DNA of 64,000 nucleotides. Origin: Endomychus coccineus (taxonomy: Eukaryota; Arthropoda; Insecta; Coleoptera; Endomychidae). The stretch lies in the NCBI GenBank assembly GCA_958510875.1, contig CAUEHT010000002.1, positions 62,001 to 126,000 on the forward strand, written 5' to 3'. The position numbers and the translations under genes were made by a program. The notes below the pieces were generated by a model. The model worked only from the letters and a program-made list of their open reading frames with translations, did no database searches and was not told where the DNA came from. Position 1 is the first letter of the stretch. Every line of letters starts with the position of its first letter. Of the stretch, positions 54,048 to 64,000 are shown in pieces.

Positions 54048-54420
54048 TAGGTATCCCGGCACTTGGGCCCGCCTGATAGAGAGCCTTATCAGATGTAGGC
54101 AACCAGTAGTGCATGCACGATCTCCTTATCAGACGACCTTGAGGTTCCTTATCAGTTGCAGACGACCTTGGGGGAGCATCTCCAGTTACGGAGGGGGTAT
54201 TCAGGGGTCATGGGGTAGTTCAGTCAGGTTATAGGGTAGTTCCAGACAGCAGGCTAGGGTGTGGTCGTCTCTGACCTTCTGTTGGTGGTAGAGCGATCAG
54301 CTTGTATATACAAGGTCTCATGAATCAGCTTGTATACTTACAAGTTAGGTTAGGGGCATACACAAGGTCTCACGAATCAGCTTGTAAGTAAGGGTGAGGA
54401 GGCATCATATTTGTGTCTGA
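54046..54420 (+). mobile_element. Second Polinton terminus (TIR-like) abutting copy C
   Basis: AGTAGGTATCCCGGCACTTG and GCCCGCCTGATAGAGAGCC match the first 50 bp of the complete element's TIR almost exactly. Similarity continues with indels (CAACCAGTAGTGCATGCACG, AGGGTGTGGTC, CAGCTTGTATATACAAG). The 5'-AG end lies exactly at the break in the minor capsid gene, with TTCACG before it as the candidate target sequence. The partner terminus is not in the window. Confidence 0.75.
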
Positions 54421-54687
54421 CAAAAGACACGAGAGTCGAGATGAATATTTATGGAAATAAACAACATTCTTAAAATAATTCAATTTATCGTTCTATAGTA
54501 ACAATCGCGGTCAAACGGATGTTTGTGAAACATATCGCTAGCGTATTAAGATTGCACCGGGACACGATGTGCGTTAGAAGCCGCAAATATTTTGATAACC
54601 ACCACTCGTTAATATTTACCAGGCTCGGACTGGCCCTAGACATTTGTTTCTCCATCGAGCACGCTTCAAAAATTCCGCGAATGTAGA

Positions 54688-54695
54688 TATATAAG
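54688..54695 (+). promoter_or_regulatory. TATA-like box before the metalloproteinase pseudogene
   Basis: TATATAAG, 59 bp before the ATG at 54,747, with repeated TCAGTC (arthropod initiator-like) at 54,700-54,711. The TCAGTC copies are closer than the usual 30 bp, so the pairing is uncertain. Confidence 0.35.
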
Positions 54696-54746
54696 AGTTT
54701 CAGTCAGTCAGAGAGGCATTATGTGTAAAGTTGTCGATAGAGCAAC

Positions 54747-55454
54747 ATGTTATTATTCATTCTATGCTTCGCCGGAGCCCAGGCGAACGAATATCTAGTA
54801 AAATATGGATATATGACGGAAAATTCCAACGGATTGAGTGAAACAGAGGATGCATTGAGAGTGTTTCAAGAATTCTATAGGCTACCAATAGACGGTACCC
54901 TAAATAATGAGACTTTGAAATTGATGAATACGAAAAGTTGCGGAGTGGCTGATGATCCTTCTCAATACAGAACAACATCCAGATGATTGAAGTCGAAATT
55001 GACATGGAGATTCAGATTTGCCTCAACTCAACTGCTTAGAATGACTACCGATGTGTTTGGAGTATGGAGCAAATATTCGGGATTGAACTTTGAATATACT
55101 GGTGGTAACACAACCGATATACTCATTCCGTATCAGAGAGGAATGCATCGTAGAGTTACGAACAATGGGGTGTGTTCAGGATTGTTTGATGGACCTGGAA
55201 CGATTCTCGCACACTCGGATTTTCCAACAAGTGATGGGTCAACAGTCGAAATATATTTGGATCGAGATGAAAACTGGTGTGAAACAAAAACGAGACCCGC
55301 TTATAACGAATCAAGTTTGTTTGCTGTACTATTACATGGAATCGGTCATGCAATAGGCCTAGCTCATTCGAGTTATAATGAGTCTGTAATGTTTGCATTT
55401 TACGAAGAACCTAGAAACGGTGGTTATTTTATTGCATATTCTGAATCTACGTGA
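54747..55454 (+). pseudogene. Intronless matrix metalloproteinase (MMP) pseudogene
   Basis: Signal peptide (MLLFILCFAGAQA), propeptide (EYLVKYGYM, ALRVFQEFYRLPIDGTLNNET) and a cysteine-switch-like KSCGVADDP. An in-frame TGA (54,984-54,986) follows. The same frame then continues into the catalytic domain: LTWRFRF, FDGPGTILAHSDFPTSDG, YLDRDENWC. The zinc site reads HGIGHAIGLAHS, with Gly in place of the catalytic Glu, and is followed by a Met-turn SVMFAFYEE. No hemopexin domain; the frame ends at 55,454. There is no sign of introns, unlike most insect MMP genes. It lies 0.7 kb inside a Polinton terminus. The product would be inactive even if the stop were read through. Confidence 0.85.
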
Positions 55455-55760
55455 TGTGCTGAATAAGAATATACAGTGTGTGACGGCACATGCCACATGT
55501 GTTTTTCATCGACTTAAGCATCATCATCATCAGAGTGAGGAGGGTCTACACCGGAAGTCGTTATTTTATTACATATTTTGAATCTACATGATGAGCTGAA
55601 CAAAATTTTCATCGACTCAAGCATCATCATCAGGTTAAACCGGAAGTGGGGTATATGGTCGACACATTGTCACACCGGAAGTGAAACAGGAAGTGGTCAT
55701 TTTATTGCATATTCTGAATCTACGTGATGTGCTGAATAAGAATATACTATTTATATATCG
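55426..55760 (+). repeat. Triplicated MMP 3' end with CCGGAAGT motifs
   Basis: The last codons and 3' flank of the pseudogene (TTTTATTGCATATTCTGAAT, CTACGTGATGTGCTGAATAA) recur at about 55,560-55,605 and 55,698-55,750. They are separated by CATCATCATC and ACCGGAAGT stretches resembling those at Polinton junctions (25,085; 37,540). Confidence 0.7.
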
Positions 55761-55809
55761 AACAGTTTGACCGATCTCCCGCGATAAGGATTTGAAATTT
55801 TTATTTCTT

Positions 55810-56285
55810 AAAGTATGGCGTTATGGGTATCAAATGAAAGGTCTTGACGCGTAGAATGTGAATTTTTAACTTTTCCGTAAAAAAATCCCATATGGTGCAT
55901 GTAAATGAGGAAAACCGCCAACTATAGCTTTATGGGTATCAAATGAAAGATGTTGAAGCGTAGAATGTGGATTTTCACCTTTTTTGTGAAAAAATATCAT
56001 ATGGTGCATGTAAATGAGGGAAAAACCTCTTACTATAGCTTTATGGAGCTGTCATGTGTGTTACATCGACGAGGTGGCTATCATCACAAGCTCCTTCAGC
56101 AATGTGCCTCTCACATAGGTCTCCAACGGGGTGTTGTGGCAACTATCACATACCGTAGTCATAGAAACCATAGAGCTGAAGGTTATAGAGCTAACCTAAG
56201 TCGCAGAGCATCATGGTGTCTGTCATGTGGGTCTTCAATGAGGTGTCATGGTGTCCACCGTGTGAACTGTCACGGCGACTCTGTC
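55810..56285 (+). repeat. Polinton-type repeats: GTATCAAATGAAAG units and CACCATAGAGC block 3
   Basis: A unit of about 110 bp (CTATAGCTTTATGGGTATCA, AATGAAAG, GCGTAGAATGTG, CATATGGTGCATGTAAATGA) is present two and a half times. It is related to the phrase at 47,345 and 49,945. From 56,041 it is followed by a diverged form of the 47,085/49,690 block. Confidence 0.7.
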
Positions 56286-56286
56286 A

Positions 56287-56559
<273 letters not shown>

Positions 56560-58700
56560 CTACCTTACTTATGGTGACTTGTGTGTGCAAGGGTCCACCT
56601 TATGGCAACGTCCTGACCTATGGCATACATACACAGGTATGCGATAAGATAAAACTATCTAAATCGATGAAATACCACAAAATGTTACTTAGGACACCAC
56701 CTTTATAAATGGAGAGTAAGTTGCCTCTAACATGGTTCGTTCAATCGAGTTCGCACTTTCATACTTCAGGCAACTTCTCTTGGAACTGATACGAGCGCCA
56801 CCTACGGCAATATTTTAATGCATGTCAAATTAGATGTTGACGTTTATAATTTCACACATCACATTTACTGGTTTGCGTTGTATTTTGTATTCATTCTAAC
56901 CTTAACATACCGATGAATAGCAAGTGGCAACGAATAATAGGTTATTAACCGTAACTATAATAACTAATCAAACTCGAATGTTGTATACTTGTCATATACC
57001 TATTTTATGCCGATGTTATAATTAAATGTATTAGATACTAAGATTGATTTGATAACTTATTACAAATACGATACCTAACATTTTGATATGTAGGAAGGTA
57101 GTTAATTTTATATTTTCAATAATCTTTCAACGAAATATTATTGATTATGGCGAAAGGCGATTTCTCAGTTCATATTTGCCATAAGAATTAAGAAACTACG
57201 AAAATGTTCACAATTATATGAATTCGCAACATATCGTAGGTACTTTGGTTATAAAATATATTCAAAAGGTAAGTTACAGTATTTAATTTCGTTAACAAAT
57301 TTATGAAATTTGCATTAATTGCCCTTTTGATTCAAATGGTGGAATTTCAATGAAATATTTGCAACTTAGTTGAGTAACTGGAATATTTTGCTAACGCTTA
57401 TTATTATAACACAAAAGGTAAGCAAGCAATTTGGCATCTGCGACTAGCCACAATACCAGAAGTTCATCACTGAATAACAATAACTGTTCATTTATGTAAT
57501 TTCCTGTTCTTTTTCTTCATATTTAGCATCTTGAGGCACAATCGGATTCAATCTGGCTCAGGAAAAATCCAGGTTTGGGTTATATGGTAGCAGAACTAGA
57601 TTAATAATTTTGATAAATGACACTTCTTTTTTTCCGAAACACTCCAAGAAATAGCTATATTATTTCTGTCTAATTATTTGAGCATTTTGATATTTATAGA
57701 TATATTTCTTCTATAGCTTACTTAATTTTGAATATATATGTGTTACTTGTTTTCCATATAACTAAATCTTCACGACTTTATGAAAGATGTTGTTTCATTT
57801 ATTAGGCATGTATGGTAATGATTCTGTAGTTGAATATATGTATTAATTAATAATTGAAGCTGTTAATAACTGAATATGCCATTCAACGTGGGGTAGAGTA
57901 ATTTCAGTTAATTACATACTAAAGTTTTCCATTGATGAAATATAGAATAAGTAGCATATGGGTGCTTCACGGAAATATGACTAAATTCAAAATGAGTGAT
58001 ATTTAATACTGTATCTTTAATTTTATTTTTGTATATAATACTATTATGTATTGTTGCTGAATCATAAAAACCGATCAAATAAGATTATAACTTGATAATT
58101 CATGAAATTCGTAATGTGCTCCATATAAAACAATGTAAATTATGCACGTTCTTGCCACTTGTCCAGAATGATCTTCATCTCTGTCTAATACCAGGCTGAT
58201 ATAGATCTTCTGTCTCTCTTACATGTTGGAGACATCGACTGAACAGAGGTTTGTATACCATGCTCTATCCATGTATGTATATATAATATCTATGATACCT
58301 TTTAGTATAGTTTTTTGTGTTTGTGAATTGTCGGAAGGAGATACTTCATAAGAAATATCGCACCACGGATGAAGATTCGGAACTGTACCACTGGCATTAA
58401 TATTACGGTTCTGTAGATATAATTGCAGGATTGTAATTTCACGTCAATTTGAACTGATTTTGTGACTAAGAAATGTTTTTGCTTTTGCATTTAACATTCG
58501 TTAAAAGCAGATCAGCAAATAGTAAATTCAAATAAGTTGAGATTTTGTTTAATAATTTAATTGAGTATTCAATCAGAATAATTTTAATCTATTCTGAACA
58601 TTAATTTCAGAACCTGAAATAATTTCAGTCAACAGTAAAACAGGTTATTATTACTTTGAAAAACCTACAAGCACTACTACAAAATACGGGGGATAACAAA
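56560..58700. other. Intergenic sequence, nothing recognised
   Basis: AT-rich with stops in all frames. Some isolated splice-like motifs (AAAAGGTAAGTTACAG near 57,265; AAAAGGTAAGCAAGC near 57,413) are not linked to open exons. No RNA gene seen. Confidence 0.5.
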
Positions 58701-58702
58701 AA

Positions 58703-59170
58703 ATGGCCGACCACAAGAAACCATAATTTGACACATTGGACGAGGACCGAGAGAGGAATATGAAGGAGAAGGACGCAATTTTCCACTTATCTAGGTACCA
58801 GAATTTTCCTTCTTTTGGTGAAATTTGTACCGAGACCTATCACGGTACCTTATTATTGCAGTAACACTGACTAAAATTTTTCGAAAAACAAAATAATGAA
58901 AGTTTGTCGTGTAGAAATGGTAGAATTTTATTTTCCGGCCTTTTCCCGAAAACTATCATCGGTTTTGATTTTATGATCATAACATAATACTCCAGCGACT
59001 ATGAAAACATATAATTAGACACGTTGGACGAAGACCTTGATGTGAATATGGAGGATAAACGAAGCAATTTTCCAGAAGTTGCCTTCCTTTAGTAAAAATT
59101 GTACCGATACACATCACGGCATCTCATTATTTCAATACCTCAGCCCAAGAGAAAAAATTTGATTTGGTGA
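58703..59170 (+). repeat. Diverged tandem duplication
   Basis: Two copies, starting at about 58,703 and 58,985. They share GACACATTGGACGAGGACC versus GACACGTTGGACGAAGACC, GAATATG.AGGA, AATTTTCCA, GTACCGA.AC and ATCACGG. No coding potential. Confidence 0.6.
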
Positions 59171-59552
59171 AATTTACCTGGTTTCCCTGCAAACGGGAAG
59201 GAGTTTTCATTTTCCGACTTCAGATTCGAGTTAAGCAGACTAAAAAAAAACCTGATACCAAATTTCAGAAGGTTTTGAGTAATAGAACCCGATATATTCC
59301 ATTTGTTTCAGAAGACATCACATTTGTTAAATGAAAATGATTTTTCATTCCTTATTAATAGTACTAATGACGATCCCGCCTTGTGTTCTGACTAACGATG
59401 TGTAAGCCATCCTGAACACGATGCATAAGGAATTTTGCATTTTCGTGCGGTCTATAAAATGTTAGTAATGACACCTATTTTTTCACACTTTTGAATGGAC
59501 TATAACACACTTATTCAATCTATCATATAACAGATTATTTCGAGAAAGCGAT

Positions 59553-59680
59553 AGTGATACCTTCATATAAAAGAGGGGACAGGCGGAAGTTCAAAACTAC
59601 CGCTCAATCTCTTTGATATTCAATATTTCCAAAGCTTATTGCTGCTGGAATTGTATGATATTCTCAAAATAAAATTTAGT
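59553..59680 (+). pseudogene. Jockey-like reverse transcriptase scrap
   Basis: Frame 1 gives IVIPSYKRGDRRKFK; after a +1 shift NYRSISLIFNISKAY continues, the conserved IP.YK.GD...NYR.ISL opening of non-LTR RT. Stops on both sides. Confidence 0.6.
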
Positions 59681-61353
59681 GAATTTTTCACGAGTTTGAT
59701 TTCAATCCTACACCATCTTCATACCCAGATTGATTAGAATAATGATTGATCATAGTGGAAAACGATAAAAATCAATCGTTTCGATGATTCATTTCATATT
59801 TAAAGAAAGTATATATTCTTAGAGAAATGGATAGTTTGAAGTATTGTAAATTTTGAGATCAGTATAAATAAAGTTCACTGTACGCAAACTTTACTCATAT
59901 AAAACATAATAGAGTTCCGACTTCGGACACTAGGTGGCAGTTACTATGAATTGTTTTGATGCTTTTTTAGCGAAAGAATATTTCAAGGTGACTTTGCGGG
60001 AATTCCAAAAATAATGAGTCAATTTTAACAAATTATTTCCAGGCGAATGTGTACAAGATACGCGTTCCACTAATGTTTGAAATACGGCAATAACAATACT
60101 TATCCTTGAACAAATACTTCCGTACTTCTCCTTATCTTAATTTTTGAGAGCATTTTTGAACTCAACACCGTTCACTTATTCTATAGACGACATACAATGT
60201 CGTCCGAATATATATCCAACAGATTTGAAATGTACGGTGTTGGGTTCGGAAATGCAAAACAAAATGAACAATGGTAGAGGCATTCAAATAACTGTTTGAG
60301 GATTGGCTATTTTTAGTATTCTAGTGTGCCTTAGGTGGAAACCGAATGGTAGCTTCTTGTAGACAGAAAAAAAGTGTCAATTTTTGCGAAATTCTTGAGT
60401 TTAATTTGAACAGCGCGCGTTGCCACTTTGAACATTCAACATTTTTCAGATTTCGTGCACTAGATGGCATTTACTACGAATCTAGTTTTGAACTCATATA
60501 AATAATAATACAGTTCAACCGTAGTGCACTAGATGGCAGTTACTATTCTTACAATTCAAACTCAGTAGTTCGTATTATGTGGAGGTATTATGCTACAATT
60601 ATTGAATATTGCAATAATAATTATAATTGTTGGATGAGGAATGTTCAGCATAACCTGTGACCGGTGAGATTTCGAACCCTAATCTATGTCAGTTGAAATT
60701 TCAACCAACGTTATTGTGATTCGGTGAACCATATAGGCGGCCCATCGTTGTGTATAATTTTTGTATGTTTCTTGTATGCTGCCAGGACAAGAATTTAGAT
60801 AAAAAAAATTCACTATGATTGTTTCGGTATTCGTATTATATTTGTATATACTAATCAGGATCCATAATTTGATTTCATTTCATAAATAAATAACGGTGGC
60901 GATAATAAATTTGATACACAAAAGTTTCACAACTTTTGTTGTAATATCTTCAACCATATTTTAGAGATATTGAATATAATTGAAAAGTTGAATACCCATT
61001 CTGGATCTATGTTCAGACATCTGTTGCCTGAAAATAGATTTGTGTATTTCAAAAACCACCACCCCAATCACTGCATTCCTACTTGGTACTATAATTTATT
61101 TTACTTCTTATTGTTTCAGCTTTTAATTCAATATACTGATTTCATATTATCACTATTTAGGAAATATAATATGTTTTATATGAAATAGTGACTGACGTAT
61201 GCATCTTATGTAGCAATTATTCATCTAAAAAAATAAAAGTATCCAACTTTGTTTTAGTTTTAACTATGTAGTAACCAAACAATTTGAATTTTTACTATCT
61301 CGTGACTACTTTGATTATTCCATGATAATAACACAATAAACTATTTATAATTT
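59681..61353. other. Intergenic sequence with short repeats
   Basis: A phrase CACTAGATGGCAGTTACTA or close variants occurs near 59,931, 60,460 and 60,527, with TTCGGACACTAGGTGGCAG in the first. Nothing else is recognised. A 72-codon ORF at 60,970 has no family features. Confidence 0.5.
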
Positions 61354-64000
61354 TCAATCTTTAATTCTTATACTCGAACATTTCACTTTTCTATTAATTC
61401 TGGAAAGATGATTTTTCACACAAAACTTGATGTCTGTCCACTTTCTCTCTTTCAAAATTGGGAATTTTATTTGACATTCCAAGCACTGTTCCTTTCCTGG
61501 AATTCCATTTCGTTTGATGGTAAGGTGAAAATGCTTGAGAACAACTGACTTTTCTTCTAATGTCCAGGGATTTTTAGCTGATCTGACTTTGTTTATCCCT
61601 TTCATTACAGGTTTTTTGTTTTCATTTGATGTCTCTAAAATTTCAAGTTCATTGAAAAACTGTTCAAACCAAAACTGTAGGTACTTACTTTCAGTAATTT
61701 TACTGGATTTTTCAGCTACATCAAGAATATCCTCTTTGTCTGAATTATCATTTTCTTCATCGGTGGCAGGGTTTTCTTCCCCCTCTTCCAATGCTGGCAG
61801 ATCTGTAGAAAAATATATATTTATTCACTTGATTTCTGTAATGTCAACATGCCAGTCCGAATCATATACCTACTAATAAATTCTTAGGCGATAGGTTAGT
61901 CAGAAATTTTTTGTTTTCATGTTTTCACATAAGCTTGTAATCAATATTTGAAGTTGATTCAAATAGGAAACTGAACTACATTATATTGGCATAGCTTATT
62001 ATATCTACTTGAATGAAATAACTGGATTTGATTTTAAAAATAAACATGTAGCTTCTACAAACAGATGTTACAGTACTTTGTAATATCTGCTGCTACAATG
62101 TTTTTCATTATGTAATGGCTGATTCTATTCAATATCTATCATTATGAAGATTCTTTACACAGGTAGCAATTATACGTAAATTCTTGGGAAATAGGTCACA
62201 ATCAACGCATATTTAAATTATATTTTCTTCTTTACGTACGTTTCTGTCACCCGACCATCATCAGAAGACATATCAAAAATAAACACCGTCCAAAACAGGA
62301 TTTCTTGAAAAAATTGTATCAAACACAAAGCACAAAGCGTCCTTATCTCATCAATTCCAATCACAAATGCCCATATCCACGAAAAGAACAAAAAAGATGC
62401 AATTTCAATTACGTGTTGGCGACGTGGGCATTTGTGATTGAATTGAACCCATAGGGACGCTTTGTGCTTGGTAATTTTTTTTTAAGAAATCCCGTTTTGG
62501 ACTCTTTACTTTTGATATGACTTTTGATGATGGTCGTGAAACAGAAACGTACGTAAAGACCAAAGTATAATCTTCTAAGTGTTAATTGTGACCTATTTCC
62601 AAAGAATTTACATGAAATCAATACTTATCATAGTATATGGTAGATAACTTCTTACACCAAGCCTACTAGTAATGATTAAAATAAATCTTGTGAGCATTGA
62701 ACGAGACCTATTACTTGATAATTTATTATAAAATGAATAAATTATACTATTTGAATAAATACATCACCTGATAGCTCGATATCAACCAACTTTTTTCCTG
62801 AAAATGTATTTGCTTTCGCTTGATCAACGGCTAGCAGTATCCGACTATTTTCGTCAACTCAACTGCTCCTTCATGGAGACGGTAAAAATCCCTGTGAACT
62901 CGAACGTCGTGTCCAAGATGTTTGGCAAGCCAATCACTCTCATTTTCACTTAGATCGAATATTTGACTAACGGTAGCAATGTACTTTCTTAGTTTAGTAC
63001 TTGTAATAAGATGAGGAGAGTGGAGGTCAGCTTCAGAACAGACTTTGCTCAAACTATCATGACCTCTAAGATGTGACAAATCACTATTCAACCTGGCAAA
63101 TACATATGGATTTCCAGAAGAAATACCTACACTTTGTCTTGTGCTAATCAGTAGATCAATTGAAGATTTAACATTGGGCATAAGCAGTACAGGCACTTTT
63201 CTTCCTCTCTTGCCTTCTATTTCAACTAGTACTAGTTTATCAGCTAACTTTTTTTCAAACATTGTTAGAGAATTTTTGAGCTCATCAGTGGATGCATCAG
63301 ACCATATTGGCCTTGATGAATAATCACAAAGTTTCATTTTAGCTGACTCACCAGATCTTCTCTTGTTAAACATAATTATTCTCGCTAGGACATAAATAGC
63401 AAGTTTGCTCCACATATTGTAATTACATTCTGTCTTCAGATTGTTTACATATTTATCGATGGCACTATTTAAGTGAGAATTAATTTTGATTAAATCTTTT
63501 GTAATTGGTAAAAGTTGAACTGAATTGAACTTTCTCTTGTGTAAGGTGGATAATGCATTGGAGGAAATTTTAACACTCCACTCTAAATCCATTAAGGCAA
63601 GAAGGTTCATCAATATATTGTTTTTCTTCAAATCACCTCTTCGTGAATGAATCCCTCTTTCTATAGAAGCACATTTTCTAATACTATAGCCTATTTTCAG
63701 AGCCAAGGATGGAATTTTGAATTCTGGTCTACTGGCAACTTCAGAGTGTGAAGCACAAAGTGTTTTTGTTGATCTTACAATTAAATCAAATTTGTCAGGA
63801 ACCAAATAGTCGGAAAGTTTGCCCTTATAAATGCTTTGCTTGTGAATTTCCATCACTAATCTGCCCAGTTGTCTCATACCTTGGCGAATAAGTTCTGCCT
63901 GTGTCATACTATACTTTTCATATTGCATTGATCCAAATCTCAAAATTAGTTTATCTTCTTTACATATCTGTGAAACATCATCATCTCTCAATTCACCAAC
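61354..64000 (-). CDS. Tyrosine-recombinase-like protein gene with SANT-like last exon (partial, one frameshift)
   Basis: Minus strand, 5' end outside the window. Exon 1 spans 64,000-62,768 and exon 2 is 61,802-61,354; intron 61,803-62,767 is GTGATG...TTCTACAG, and joining gives ...DIELSDLPALEEGEE in frame. Exon 1 resembles a tyrosine recombinase: box I RRSGESAKM, then TSTKLRKYIAT, LAKHLGHD and HRDFYRL give the expected Arg, Arg, His and Tyr. A stop (GYC-stop, 62,837-62,839) is followed in another frame by AVDQAKANTFSGKKLVDIEL, so one base seems lost. Exon 2 has PWTLEEKSVVLKHF, IPGKEQCLECQ and KWTDIKFCVKNHL, the SANT-like tail I recall in this animal family (Crypton-related, from memory). It may be a domesticated or degenerating transposon gene. 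Confidence 0.6.
62177..62611. mobile_element. Foldback MITE inside the recombinase-like gene's intron
   Basis: Outer ends TAAATTCTTGGGAAATAGGT and its inverse ACCTATTTCCAAAGAATTTA. The arms stay complementary over about 180 bp (TTTACGTACGTTTCTGTC..CGACCATCATC, GCACAAAGCGTCC). Same family as 41,553-41,812. Confidence 0.8.

Noticed and set aside
54757..55398. Antisense and alternate-frame ORFs over the MMP region
   Set aside because: The sense frame holds a clear MMP propeptide, zinc site and Met-turn.

Overview
The window looks like a repeat-rich, AT-rich insect nuclear genome. The evidence is short GT-AG introns in host-type genes, a full-length BEL/Pao retrotransposon, Jockey-like reverse-transcriptase scraps, foldback MITEs with ACAGGGTGTCCC-type ends, long AC/GT microsatellites, and Maverick/Polinton elements of the insect (F54H12.2/F54H12.3-like) type. 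I cannot name the species. No searches were run: family names come from motifs read in the translations.

Layout. 1-0.8 kb: the 3' end of an unrecognised spliced host gene, followed by a degenerate tandem array that includes a fused duplicate of two of its exons. 3.6-4.0 kb: a 0.4-kb (AC)n tract. 4.4-11.4 kb: a 246-bp tandem repeat interrupted by a complete but inactivated BEL/Pao element (218-bp LTRs, 5-bp target duplication TACAC). 11.9-13.3 kb: relic Polinton-TIR sequence with three tandem tRNA-like units. 13.6-15.3 kb: an interspersed repeat and a 1.1-kb foldback element. 15,286-41,526: one complete Polinton insertion of 26,241 bp, flanked by a 6-bp duplication ACCCTA and bounded by terminal inverted repeats (TIRs) of 3.6 and 3.1 kb that begin with 5'-AG. 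41.5-46.3 kb: foldback elements and a Jockey RT fragment. 46.3-54.05 kb: a scrambled, decayed second Polinton copy. 54,046 onward: a further Polinton terminus, followed by a matrix-metalloproteinase pseudogene, Polinton-type repeats and a (GT)n tract. 56.7-61.3 kb: mostly featureless sequence. 61.35 kb to the window end: a minus-strand gene with a tyrosine-recombinase-like domain and a C-terminal SANT-like exon.

The complete Polinton is the centre of interest. Its right half carries a nearly intact virion and integration gene set on the + strand: packaging ATPase, an unknown 354-aa protein, a fibre-like coiled-coil protein, a chromodomain integrase, a phospholipase A2/pVI-like protein, an adenain-type protease, minor capsid, a small overlapping ORF, major capsid, and a spliced MSV199-DUF3627 gene. 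A membrane-protein gene lies on the opposite strand. Its left half is an inverted, partly deleted copy of the same block, so the element is roughly a palindrome. No protein-primed DNA polymerase B was seen anywhere in the window. Block boundaries are built from minisatellites whose units centre on palindromes (CACGTG, CAGCTG, TGACGTCA). Both TIRs carry a tRNA-like sequence with A and B boxes. The likely reading is a Polinton that lost its polymerase half by inverted duplication and then moved as a unit, perhaps depending on a polymerase supplied by other copies.
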